64,000 bases of DNA from Sphaerosporella brunnea (lineage: Eukaryota; Ascomycota; Pezizomycetes; Pezizales; Pyronemataceae). The position numbers were made by a program, and so were the translations under genes. This document shows positions 1-10,153 of this stretch, in pieces (the stretch's first letter is position 1; each line of letters starts with the position of its first letter). The notes under the pieces were generated by a model that had not been told where the DNA came from, made no database searches, and saw nothing but the letters and a program-made list of their open reading frames with translations. Location: contig VXIS01000016.1 of NCBI GenBank assembly GCA_008704415.1, forward strand, positions 224,736 through 288,735, in the 5' to 3' direction.

Positions 1-452
1 TGGTTGCCATTTGAGAAAGCAATGGCGTCAGCACAGCAAGCTTGGCTTTGAGCGATGGTAATTAGTCAGGATACATGCAACACACTCCAGACGTCTCCTC
101 AAATTCCCATCCAAAGCAAAGAGGATTCCCAACTGATCAACGGAATCACAAAGCTGCGAACCCCCAGCTTACCCTGCTGGCATGCGACATCAATCTTGCA
201 ACTGCGCTAGCTGTGTTGAGCCAAACCTCCATCGCGACACCATTCCCTTTCAAACGCTTCCCCATATTCCGCTTGTTCCGATTGAATTCCAGGAACCAGA
301 TATCCCATCGTTTTGAGCCACTTTGTCAATGTGTTGTTCTCTTTGAGGTTGCCTTTTGATCTTTTCCTCTTCTCTTCTCGAATCTTCACTTCATCTTCTT
401 TTCCTCTCCTTCACCGGATGTGCCGCGCGAGGCTGCCATCCATTCGATCATC
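1..452. other. Upstream region of GPI13
   Basis: No convincing gene. The last 100 bases before the GPI13 start are a pyrimidine-rich tract (about 355-416), typical of fungal leaders near the transcription start. The open frames here are short and show no recognisable protein. Confidence 0.5.
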
Positions 453-3400
453 ATGAGCGCTCAACTGCCGCCGAAAAAGCCAACGAAGCCCTTGACCGAG
501 TATCAAGGCATTGCAGCCCAGTGGGCCGCTGCGAAGAAGGCCCAGGAAGAGGAACAGGCCACAACGCGGCTGAGGGACGAGAAGGTCAAACAGCGGAACG
601 CGATAGCCCTGCGGAATTTCAAGTATCAGCATGGTCTCCTAGTCGCACTGCTGCTGTGCTTCTTCTACCTGCACGCCGTGGGGCTGTTTCTCTTCACCAA
701 GGGCTTCCTGTTGACGCGTTTGGTGCTGGAGCACAAGTCGGAATGCACGGTGTCACCTCTCCAGGAATATGGAGATGCGCCGGTCTCGAATCCGGACAAC
801 GGCTGCTGGCACCCCAAGACCTTCAACAAAGCTGTAATAGTGATTATCGATGCTCTGAGATACGACTTTACGGTTCCCTACGTTCCAGCGGACAACACTA
901 GTGAGCCTCGCCACTTCCACAATGCCTTCACCACACCCTATGAGATCGCCTCCAAGCGTCCCGAGAATGCGGTTTTGCTGCCCTTCATCGCCGATCCGCC
1001 CACGACTACGCTACAGCGTCTCAAAGGGCTCACCACCGGTACGCTGCCAACCTTTATCGATGCCGGGAGCAATTTTGCCGGTACCGCCATCGATGAGGAC
1101 AACATCATCGCACAGCTAAAGGGACGTGGAAAGCATATGGCGTTCATGGGCGACGACACCTGGATGGCGCTCTTCCCCGGGCTGTTCGAAGACGACATGA
1201 ACTATCCCTATGAAAGCTTGAACGTCTGGGACCTGCACACGGTCGACAACGGCGTTAACGAGCACATCTTTCCACTATTGGAGCCTAAGAACGCAACGAA
1301 GTGGGATGTTCTCTTCGCCCATTATCTGGGCGTGGATCATGCCGGTCACAGATATGGGCCGGATCATTTTGCCATGACTGAGAAGTTGAAGCAGATGGAT
1401 GAAGTTGTGCAGCGCCTGGTCAACAGAATCGACGACGACACCCTGTTGGTCGTGATGGGTGACCATGGTATGGATGCCAAAGGCGACCACGGAGGAGAGT
1501 CCGACATGGAGCTGGAGGCTGCGTTGTGGATGTATTCCAAGAAGCCGGTGTTTGGACGGTTACCGAGGGAACTCTTGCCCCAACAAGGAGAGAGATCCGT
1601 GGCCCAGATCGATCTGGTTCCGACCATATCGCTGCTCTTGGGTATACCCATACCTTTCAACAACCTGGGCGCCCCCATTGCTGAGGCCTTCCTTGGAAGG
1701 CGGCAGTCGGGCATGCGGAACCTAGCCACTGTGTCTAGACTGACGGCGGCGCAAATCAAGAGATACCAGCGTGAGTATTCCGGCAAGAACGATGAGGACA
1801 TGGAGGAGAGCTCCGTGGTGAAGACTGCTTGGGAGGCCGGCCAGAAGTTGTGGGCTAGTGTTGTCAGCAAACGCAAAAGCACCGAAAACGACTGGATCCA
1901 AGTCTACCGGGAGTTCACCACGTACCAACAAGAGACTCTGCGGATCTGCAAATATCTTTGGGCAAGGTTTGATCTGGTCAGCATGGGCTCTGGAATCATT
2001 GTGCTGCTGGGCAGCATCATAACATTGGCGATCTATGCTCGGGGTTTCATCGGGGACACCACGATTCTCACTGATGTGATCCTGAAGCGGACTCGCAACG
2101 GGCTTTGCGTTGGAACTCTGGCATCTTTACCCGTGACTTTCGCTCTGAGCGAAAAGTTGGAAGTTCCCAGGCTTCATGTGATCCTATTCGGTACCACTGT
2201 AGGAATTATACTTGGATTTCTCTCGGCTACCAGGGATGCCCGCCAGAGACTGGCCTCGCTCTTACCCAACGACGGCTGGGGCTTCCTCTCGCTGCTCTTC
2301 ACCACACTGAACTGCGTCATGTTCGGATCGAACTCCTTCACCATCTGGGAGGACAAGGCGCTCACGTACTTTATCGCGACCTTCGCCGTTGCCGGCTTCA
2401 CTGCGTCGCGGCGCAACAAGGACCCGGCAAACCGAGTCCTAGGAACCTACCATTCCATTATTCTCCTCATCCTCACTCGCCTGGCCGCAATCTCCCGACT
2501 ATGTAGAGAGGAACAGATGCCGTTCTGCCACTCGACCTTCTACGCTTCCGCCACTTCTTCGGTTTCTGCTCCGTGGACATTGGCGTTGCTCTACATTATG
2601 GCTTTAGTGCTTCCATCGATCGTCAGGTCGTTCTACACCGGTACCAAGTCTTATTCCGGACCGGCTCCGTTTTACATTGGATGGGCCTTCCGTTTCGGTC
2701 TCTTCCTCGTGGCGACCTACTGGACTCTCGACTCGGCGGACAACGGCTCATGGTTCCCAGGACACGAAGCTTTGATCAAGGTGGCTAAACCGGTCATTGC
2801 CCAGATCGTCATCGCTATAGGACTGATCGCTGGCCACGTTGGTTTTGCCTGGTCCTCCCTCTGCCTCGACGTCGATGTCCAGGACAAGGAGCCGGTAAAG
2901 CCGGAACAAGGAACCAAGGTGACATCCGCCAGCGGCCGCACGGTGACCATCCTCGGATACGCCAACGTGCATGGCAGTCGATACTTCCTTCTCGTCATCT
3001 CGTGGGCGTTGGTGCTCATCCTGCTCCAAAAGCCGATGGGCGCGCTTTCAATGGGTGTCTTGCTGTGGCAGCTGCTGACGATTCTCGAGATCATCGACGT
3101 CAACGATCTGTCGTCGTCTTCAATTGGCCCCGTCATGTTCGCGATATTGGGCAACGCGCACTTCTTCTCCACTGGACACCAGGCTACCCTCTCCTCCATT
3201 CAGTGGGATGCCGCTTTCATTCCCCTCTCGACCATCCGGTACCCTTGGTCGCCGCTCTTGATCACCGCCAACACCCTTGGCCCGCAGATCCTCACGGCTA
3301 TCGCGGTGCCTTTGGTCTCTTTGTGGAAGGCTCCGCCCAAGAAGGAACCCGAAAATGAAGAGGGCCTGATGAGCAAGGTTGCGCGGGCCAGCGCCACATA

Positions 3401-3608
3401 CATCCTCTTCCAGGCCACGATCGCCGGTGCCAGCATGATATGCGCGGGATGGCTTCGCAGACACTTGATGCTATACCGGATATTCAGTCCCCGGTTCATG
3501 CTGGGAGCGGTCACGTTGATTGTCACCGAGCTGGTGTGCATCTTGATCGGCGTCGGAGCCGTTCGGTGGAACTGGGTCGCGGTTGGAGAGGTGTTTGGAT
3601 ACTCGTAA
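453..3608 (+). CDS. GPI13: GPI ethanolamine phosphate transferase 3 (Gpi13/PIG-O)
   Basis: This is a single-exon gene for 1051 residues. The family adds ethanolamine phosphate to the third mannose of the GPI anchor in the ER membrane, the step that prepares the anchor for transfer to protein. The sequence shows an N-terminal membrane segment (about residues 62-82), then a lumenal alkaline-phosphatase-type domain with the metal-site block VIVIIDALRYDF (about 127-138) and MGDHGMD..GDHGG (about 334-345), then many hydrophobic segments from about residue 500 to the end. I chose the ATG at 453 (MSAQLPPKKP) over one 33 bases upstream because it begins the basic cytosolic head usual for the family. 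Length and layout match Gpi13/PIG-O better than Mcd4 or Gpi7. Confidence 0.95.
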   Translation: MSAQLPPKKPTKPLTEYQGIAAQWAAAKKAQEEEQATTRLRDEKVKQRNAIALRNFKYQHGLLVALLLCFFYLHAVGLFLFTKGFLLTRLVLEHKSECTVSPLQEYGDAPVSNPDNGCWHPKTFNKAVIVIIDALRYDFTVPYVPADNTSEPRHFHNAFTTPYEIASKRPENAVLLPFIADPPTTTLQRLKGLTTGTLPTFIDAGSNFAGTAIDEDNIIAQLKGRGKHMAFMGDDTWMALFPGLFEDDMNYPYESLNVWDLHTVDNGVNEHIFPLLEPKNATKWDVLFAHYLGVDHAGHRYGPDHFAMTEKLKQMDEVVQRLVNRIDDDTLLVVMGDHGMDAKGDHGGESDMELEAALWMYSKKPVFGRLPRELLPQQGERSVAQIDLVPTISLLLGIPIPFNNLGAPIAEAFLGRRQSGMRNLATVSRLTAAQIKRYQREYSGKNDEDMEESSVVKTAWEAGQKLWASVVSKRKSTENDWIQVYREFTTYQQETLRICKYLWARFDLVSMGSGIIVLLGSIITLAIYARGFIGDTTILTDVILKRTRNGLCVGTLASLPVTFALSEKLEVPRLHVILFGTTVGIILGFLSATRDARQRLASLLPNDGWGFLSLLFTTLNCVMFGSNSFTIWEDKALTYFIATFAVAGFTASRRNKDPANRVLGTYHSIILLILTRLAAISRLCREEQMPFCHSTFYASATSSVSAPWTLALLYIMALVLPSIVRSFYTGTKSYSGPAPFYIGWAFRFGLFLVATYWTLDSADNGSWFPGHEALIKVAKPVIAQIVIAIGLIAGHVGFAWSSLCLDVDVQDKEPVKPEQGTKVTSASGRTVTILGYANVHGSRYFLLVISWALVLILLQKPMGALSMGVLLWQLLTILEIIDVNDLSSSSIGPVMFAILGNAHFFSTGHQATLSSIQWDAAFIPLSTIRYPWSPLLITANTLGPQILTAIAVPLVSLWKAPPKKEPENEEGLMSKVARASATYILFQATIAGASMICAGWLRRHLMLYRIFSPRFMLGAVTLIVTELVCILIGVGAVRWNWVAVGEVFGYS

Positions 3609-3957
3609 TGGCTGAATGATTAAAAACAGCGGCGATATGCGGATGTAATGTAAATATCTGATAGATTTCTTTGGTGTTGGGTATGCATGCATACCCGACA
3701 CACGATATGTTATGACATGTACTAGTACAGTGTTGGGACTTTTCTTTGGGGCTTAGTTTTGCTTGCCGGTTTCTAGCTGTAATAATAGATATTGCGATTC
3801 CCATGCGTGTTTGTTCAAGTTTGGGAAGCTGCGTCAGCCAACGAGTGATAGCACGAGGCGGTGATTAGCCCTGCGCCCACAAAGCGTTGCAACGATACCT
3901 AAGCAAGCCCCACTACTCTACTCTGCCCCAGCACAACGAGAAGAACACGGTACCAAG
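3609..3957. other. GPI13-SRP68 intergenic region
   Basis: 3' end of GPI13 and promoter of SRP68. I see no gene, repeat or RNA. The pair is tandem on the same strand. Confidence 0.5.
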
Positions 3958-5817
3958 ATGAACATCACCACTGCAATACATTCTCAGCGAGTGGAGGCCC
4001 GGCTCATCGGCGACTCCAATGCCTACCGGTCTCAGTGCTCACGCCGTCTGGCCACTCTGCGGAAACGACTCGGCCGTTCCAACCCAAAACGCTACGCTGC
4101 ACACGCGCCGTTGACCCCCGAGAACCTCGCGCAAGATCCTAGGTCCATTCAGCTTCCATTCTCAGTGTGACCTGCCGTTCGAGCATACCGATGCTGACTC
4201 CGATCTTGCGAACAGTCATGCGCAGCTCCTGCTGCTTACCTCCGAGCGAGCTTGGGCTCATGCTATGCACCTCAAGTCGCTGATGAGCGAAGATCCGACC
4301 TCAGCTTCGGGAGCAACCAAACGACATATCATCTCGCGTTTCCACAAAGCTCACAAGCATGCGAACGAGCTTTTCGAGCTGCTCTCAACCGCAGAATCCA
4401 AAGCCACCAGTACCGACTGCCTCGAAGCGGCCGCCTACGCCTCGTCGTTCCAGGGCTTTGAGGCGATCGAGAAGGAGCGCTGGGAGATGGCTTTGCAGGC
4501 ATTTGCTATCTCACGAATCGTCTACTCGGTGTTGTCGGCGAACGTCAAGAGTGAGGCACTCCAGGAACAGCTGACGGAGATCGTGGACCCCAGCATCCGC
4601 TTCTCAGCATACAAGCTGCAGCTGCCCAGGAGTATGGACATCGCCACAATCGCGCGGCAGTACTTTCCCCGCGACAAGCGCCCTCGTTTAGTGGCCGAGC
4701 TCGAAAAGTTGGATGTCCATGTGTTTGCAGAGCCGATGGACACCGATGCTACCGTGGCTGGAACCGTGACTTCCGTGACGTGGCGCGGACGCACGGCACC
4801 GGTAGAGGAAGCTGATATCTCGGTCCAGCTCTCAGATGCGCAGACAGCTGAGGCGGCATACTACTCTCAGGATCAGCAAGGCTCCACCGACGCCTTCGAT
4901 GCGGTGCTGTTGGCATGGCAGAATGCGGTTGACTCCACACGAAAAGCCATCGACGAGCGGCAGGCGGAGGGGATGTCGATGGCGGAGCAGAAGATGCAGA
5001 ATCTGCAGTTGACATGGACGGTGGTAAACTACTCCATGATCTGCTGGCGTGTGGGCCGCAACAGCGTGATGATCTCCAACATCATGCGTAGGCCCAAGAA
5101 AGAAGTCTCAGGCAAGAAGATCGGCCACCTTAAGGAGGAGGTCGCTCTTTACGACGCTATTCTTCAGGTACGTCATCTGTCCCACAAACTCCCAGCACCT
5201 AACTAACAGTCTGTGCAAAGAGTTTGGAACAAATCACCAACCTCCCCGGAGTTGCCGCTGACGAAGCCTTTACCACTGAACTCAACGCAAAAGGCTCTTT
5301 CTTCCGCGCCCTCCGCACCTCCTCAATCGCGCGCTCCCACGCCCTCCTCGGAAACCGCAGAAACGCCCTCGCCCTCTTCCACCGCGCCCACCAGCATATC
5401 TCCAGTACCCTCCCCCTCCTTCCCACTCAACCCCCAGAGCCTTCCCACCGCGGCCTCGAAGTCTCCCAGACCGATGCGCGCGCACTGCAAGAGCAGCTCG
5501 CCGGCGAAGTCGCCCGTTACAGGGCATTGGTGGAGATGGATAAAGCGTTGACAGTCGGCGCGGAGCAGCAAGGCGTGCTTCTGGAACGACTGGACCAGTG
5601 GCCTGCCGATAGCAAGGTCGACTTTGAGAAAGGCATCGTGCAGTGGCCGCCGAAAGTCCAGCCTGTACCGGTCAAGCCGCTGTTTTTGGATATCGCTTGG
5701 AATTTTATCGAGTACCCCGGCACTGGCACTGTTAAGAAGCAGGAACAGCAGCAGGCGGAGAATGTGGCCGCGGCAGAGGAGAAAAAGGGGTTGCTGGGAA
5801 GGCTGTGGGGTCGGTAG
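3958..5817 (+). CDS. SRP68: Signal recognition particle subunit SRP68
   Basis: Exons are 3958-4142, 4216-5167 and 5221-5817, giving 577 residues. SRP68 pairs with SRP72 on the 7S RNA of the signal recognition particle, which brings ribosomes with secretory chains to the ER. The N-terminus (SQRVEARLIGD..YRSQCSRRL) and the block HAQLLLLTSERAWAHAMH are hallmark SRP68 RNA-binding-domain sequence. The latter is continuous only after removing intron 1, whose donor is GTCCAT and which contains a GCTGAC branch motif. The second splice restores LQ-SLEQITNLPGVAADE. A long hydrophilic C-terminal part ends in a basic KKGLLGRLWGR. The weak intron-1 donor is the least certain boundary. Confidence 0.92.
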
Positions 5818-6168
5818 CATTACGGTTTATGTCTTGTCGTGAATACTTAGCTGTGGGTGGGCGATTCAAAATATATGGGGGTCGGGATGGAGGTGCGGTC
5901 TATCGGAGAAGCACTCCTCAATCAGTCACCCCAAGTAGTCTTGTAACTGGATGTGAATGTAAAGCCTTTTCCGACCAGACCAGCTGCAACGATTGCAGCA
6001 ATTCACAGACTTTTTATTGCCCCCCTCCCCCCCAGAAGAACAAAAGAACACACAGATACGCCGTAGTACCCCGACCGACAAGCACAAAGAAAAAGAAAAA
6101 GGAAAACAAGAAAGTAAACAAACAAACCCACCCCCCATTTATTGCTGCCACGAGTGATATCTAGTGGC
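5818..6168. other. Convergent 3' region SRP68/GCD7
   Basis: The two genes end toward each other here. Contains C-rich and A-rich tracts (about 6019-6032 and 6085-6125) and no gene. Confidence 0.5.
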
Positions 6169-7628
6169 CTAAACTAGATCTGCCTCGGGCATGTGGTAAA
6201 GATCTAGAGTGGCGCGGTTGATGGTAGTTTTCGAGACGATGCCGCTGTGACGGCGCCAGTTAGTTACTTCCTTCTAGTGGGAGGAGGGGAGGGACGTACT
6301 TGTTGGTAACAAACATGGTAACAAACTGTGGCTCGACCAGGTCCACGAGAGGGTTGGGAAAGTCCGCCCTGTCGAGCAGTTCGCCCTCTTCGTAGCCGAC
6401 AGTGACCGGCTGCCCCATCTCGACCAGCACCTCCTGGTGGTAACTAGTGACGGGACAGAGCACGTGGCTCCCCGCGACGACGACGACGGGCTTCATCAGC
6501 GCCTTTGCTGCGCAGGCGACGTTGAGCGCACCGGCGGTTGCCAGCACGCTGCCGTCCGCTAGCACGTAGTTCGCGGCTAGGAAGACCTTGTTGACCCGCC
6601 CGATGAAGTTGAAGATGTCGGAGTCGGAGATGACGATCACCTGAACGCCGCGCTCCTGTAGGGACTTTCTTACGGCCGCAGCTTCGGCTTCCGAGGCCGT
6701 GTCGTCCTGGTCAGTGAGTGGGATCTTGTTCATCACTGCGCCGTGCGTGTGCTTGAAGATGTTGGGTGAGCCCTCGACTACGACGACCGTGAAGTCGTGT
6801 TCGCGCTTGTGCGCGGCTCGCAGCAGCAGCCGGTGCACGGTGGACGGCAGGCCGTAGGTCATGATCATCTCGTTCTTGTGGATCAACTGCGGTGCGTACT
6901 CCGCAATCGACGTCTCGCTGCTCTCCAGCTCCTCCACCAACTCACGGATATCCTGGATTACTGCCGGGCGGATATCTTTTTGCGCGGACAACGGCTGGGG
7001 TGGTGGGAGCCCGGCGTTCTGCGGGGTTTGCACGCCCGACTGCGAGGGGGAGTTGGCGGTAGACACTGCCTGCGGGCTTGCGCTCTGGCTGAGGATGTTG
7101 AACAAGCTGGTGACCGACGCCTGCGTAGGGTTTGCGAAGGAGGTGTGCGACGCCATCAACGGTGGGCGAGCTGGCTTTGCGGCCAACGGCTCCTCGCGCG
7201 CTTGCGACGCTTCCATCGCTGCCTTGAAGTGGTCGCCGTACCCCGCGTTCTCGGCTTCCTCCCGGATTATCCCCAGTACTCGCCGCACCATGTTGCGGAT
7301 CGACATCTCGCGCGGCCGCGCCGCCGAAAGCCGTGTTTCTAGACTTAGAACATAGTCGACCAGGTTTTGGATCGAGGTGAACTTGTGCGCGGCTATTAGG
7401 CGGAGGAGGAGCTGAGCGGTGCCGACTGCGGTTGGGGTGGGATTCCGCACTGAGCGACGCTTCAAAGTGCTGTAGGAACTAGTCAGCGGGAGGTGAAGGG
7501 GGGGGTGGATGTTGAGAGAGGTACTTGACAAAGAGATCGATCGAGTGCACTGGGTGGAAGTCGTTTTCTAGGTGGGCGAGCCACCATTTTAGGTCCGGCG
7601 TATGAATTTCTACCATTTGTGAAGTCAT
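6169..7628 (-). CDS. GCD7: Translation initiation factor eIF2B subunit beta
   Basis: Exons (in reading order) are 7628-7525, 7469-6300 and 6244-6169, giving 449 residues. eIF2B is the GDP/GTP exchange factor of eIF2, and the beta subunit belongs to its regulatory trimer sensing phosphorylated eIF2. Family signs are LKRRSVRNPTPTAVGTAQLL near the N-terminus, PREMSIRNMVRRVLGIIREEAE, and the Rossmann-like C-terminal half with VVVEGSPN, VIVISDSDIFNF, NKVFLAANYVLADGSVLATAG and the closing VTNNGIVSKTTINR..LYHMPEADLV, which aligns with the LYHPDDHV-type end of beta subunits. Both introns are 55 bases. A start 12 bases further in (MVEIHTP) is possible but MTSQM is the first ATG. It runs convergent to SRP68. 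Confidence 0.93.
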
Positions 7629-7826
7629 TTTGACGGGCGGGTGTCTGTGTGTTTGCCTGTGGGCGGGTTGGGGGGGGGGTGGGAGTTGCGGCGGTGGTTA
7701 GTTGAGGATATCGCACGGTGATGTTTTTGGAGGGGTTATGATTTGGTGGGGGGGCAGATGCACACGGCTATCAACTCGTTCTGCCAGGAACACATTGAAT
7801 GAATACCTATGAGACCTAGCTTTCAA

Positions 7827-8047
7827 TACCGTAAAAACTCGGATAAAAGATACCCCCCCAGATTTGGTTAGCGGCAAATAATTGCCTTATAGGGAAGTTA
7901 ATGTCTCCAAAAGGAAGTCAGTAAAAAACAAAAACCCTCCTTTGTAAGCAAAAACCCTCCTTCATAAGCTTAAAAGTTTCCCTATAAGGCAATTATTTGC
8001 CGCTAACCAAATCTGGGGGGGTATCTTTTATCCGAGTTTTTACGGTA
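7827..8047. mobile_element. Element A: 221-bp MITE with perfect 67-bp terminal inverted repeats
   Basis: The left arm (7827-7893) and right arm (7981-8047) are exact reverse complements, beginning TACCGTAAAAACTCGG. The ends fit a TA target duplication plus CCGTA terminus. The middle is AT-rich and holds a 20-base near-perfect tandem pair (about 7929-7968, unit with AAAAACCCTCC). No coding capacity. It lies about 200 bases upstream of the GCD7 start. Confidence 0.85.
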
Positions 8048-8402
8048 TTTGAATGTTGAGTCAGCAAATTGAATTGCTTCAACAACAACGCTCTCTCCAA
8101 CGGGATTCATATTTTCGTTGTCGCTCTGCCGCTCCGGCTGGATTTCTGCGGGTACTGACATCACAGCACTCCTTTCGCATGGATTAAGCGCAAGCGCGAG
8201 TCGACGGCCGCGTCAGCCGCGTCAGCCGCCGATCAAGCGCTACTCTAGGCTTAGGGTTTTGCCGTCATGTGCGGCGACTCGTCATTGGTTCGCAAAAGCC
8301 GCGGTCTGCATTCTACATATGCTACGCCTTAGGCCTAAGCCTACTGCTGGTGAGGCAAGTTAGGTACCTGAATAGTCTCTTCTCTCACATACCGTATTGA
8401 CT

Positions 8403-8681
8403 CAGGGCCCGTCTGGATTCGCGGTATTTAGGAGATAATGGTCATTTGGCCAACATATATTTTCGCTAAAGAGGGGGTCGTTTGGATTCGGCCGCAGGAC
8501 GTGAGCAGGACGGGGCGGCAGGCGGGCGGTGGGGTCGTCTCTTGTAGAAGCGGGCAGGGTGGTTGCGCGAGCGGTGGTTGACGGTGACATCACAGCGACC
8601 CTCACTTCATTCCTAATGATATTTAGGCCAAATGACAAATGGCCATCATCTCCTAAATACCGCGAATCCAGACGGGCCCTG
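8403..8681. mobile_element. Element B: 279-bp MITE with CAGGGCCCGTCTGG ends
   Basis: The arms at 8403-8442 and 8643-8681 are inverted repeats starting CAGGGCCCGTCTGGATTCG, identical for about 34 bases and then diverging by single changes and a 7-base repeat (CATTTG). An inner motif near 8470 (TCGTTTGGATTCGG) resembles the terminus, hinting at an older copy inside. The CAGGG-type end is hAT-like, but I could not see an 8-bp target duplication, so the superfamily is open. It ends about 270 bases upstream of RTC3. Confidence 0.8.
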
Positions 8682-8825
8682 GCTTGCCTTGGGCAGCTCC
8701 AATTCGAAGGCTGAACGGAGGAAGCAAGGAACTGCGACTGCTGGCCGGTGCGTTGACGTGATGACCGTCCCACCTTAGCGCTGGCAATCCTGTCGTGACG
8801 TCATTGTGTGTTCTCTCTCCCTCCA

Positions 8826-8831
8826 TATTTA
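8826..8831 (+). promoter_or_regulatory. TATA-like box of RTC3
   Basis: TATTTA about 120 bases upstream of the RTC3 ATG, followed by pyrimidine-rich leader sequence. Position and context fit a core promoter, but this is one weak hexamer. Confidence 0.3.
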
Positions 8832-8949
8832 TCGACCCTTTTCCTTCCTCGCTCCGTCGATCGCACAACACGCATTGCTTCAAGCACACGAGTTAATACT
8901 GCTGTCACCAACCCAACTTAGTCGTCAAACACAAAAACACCCAGACAAC

Positions 8950-9417
8950 ATGCCTCGCGGAAACAGAGAACTTCCCAAGGTCATCTACAAGGGCACTGAG
9001 GACGACTGGACCGTCATGGTCGACTCCGTGGAGGACTTGGAGAAGTGGAAGACGGATCCTACCATACCTTTGGCACAGGTAGTGTCCAGCTTCAATGTCT
9101 TTGTTACCTACAGGTATGGCATATATTCTCGAGCTCCGACTGCCTCTCTATTGCCAGACACTGAAATGTTATTCTCTATAGACAAGGCGTAACGGGCCTC
9201 TTGAACGTTGCGCCAAAATTCGAGCTCGAGAACGAGTTTGGCACCTCCAACACGGATATTGTCATCTCGAAGATCCTTCGCGAGGGCAAGGTCGAGAAAG
9301 TCGTGGTACGTACCTGTGGTCTTCCCATGGAACCAAACACTGGTATTGACATCTTTCCAGAACACCGAGCGCCAGGGAATCACCAACGTCACCGAGGGAG
9401 CCATGGTTTCCCACTAA
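8950..9417 (+). CDS. RTC3: SBDS N-terminal-domain protein, Rtc3 family
   Basis: Exons are 8950-9113, 9182-9305 and 9361-9417, giving 114 residues. The protein is essentially one SBDS/FYSH domain: KVIYKGTEDDWTVMVDSVEDL, then IPLAQVVSSFNVFVTYRQG across the first splice, LENEFGT, and ILREGKVEKV. The C-terminus after the second splice (RQGITNVTEGAMVSH) is the conserved tail of small fungal Rtc3-like proteins. In yeast the family is linked to RNA metabolism and stress. It lacks the middle and C-terminal domains of full-length Sdo1/SBDS, so it is not the ribosome maturation factor itself. Confidence 0.9.
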
Positions 9418-10153
9418 ACCGGTTTCCTCAACACCGACTGGGTGCTTTCCTTTCTGCCCAAGCATTGCATTACTACTTCGCCGGTGTTTCTTACGGGGTA
9501 CGGAGAAATGGGGTCATGGGTAATAACTGATAAACCCTCTAGGTATCTGCGATGGATGCTATTTGAAGTTCTGGGTTTCACCGATACAAGCAGAGCTAGC
9601 TTCGAATGAAATACCAAATATCGCGAATGAAATGAAACTCATCGAGTCAGCTAGGAATTGTGACATCATCAATGCTGTAGTGATTGGTGAAGATGACCGC
9701 TTGTGACGCCCTGCATGCTGCACTCCACACATCGAACCTGCACCTGTGAATTTACGACAGGTAACAGAAACCCCCAACGGCTGTGTAATACTTGCAATTG
9801 TAAGCCTGCCATTCACAAATTATCACTCAGACTTGAGCTCGTGAGACATCCCGTTTTCACGAACTGGCCGTCGGAGAAGGGGACAAACAAAGCCGGGCTT
9901 GCAGCGTAAACCACAAACATTGTGGGAAGTACTGTACTTATAAGTGCTGCATGAGCGCGGTTGATGCATCCCAAATAGTCGGCGGTTTGGGTTTAGCGCA
10001 GCTACTCTATTTCCCCCACGCGGTAAAAAAATTATTCTGCCCGCCTCTCAGCTTAACTACCACCACCACCACCACACAAACCGTTCTCCACCACCCACCC
10101 CCCCCCCCCAAAAAAAAAGCCAAGGAACCCACTCCCCCCCCGGCGCAAAAACA
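9418..10153. other. RTC3-MPP10 intergenic region
   Basis: No gene recognised. Just before MPP10 there is a CCA-rich stretch, then a run of about 14 C followed by A (about 10097-10119), probably in the MPP10 leader. Confidence 0.5.

Noticed and set aside
75..359. 94-codon plus-strand frame upstream of GPI13
   Set aside because: No family resemblance, in a leader or promoter region, and ending in the pyrimidine tract of GPI13.
9559..9816. 85-codon minus-strand frame between RTC3 and MPP10
   Set aside because: Composition not protein-like, no homologue recalled, probably chance.
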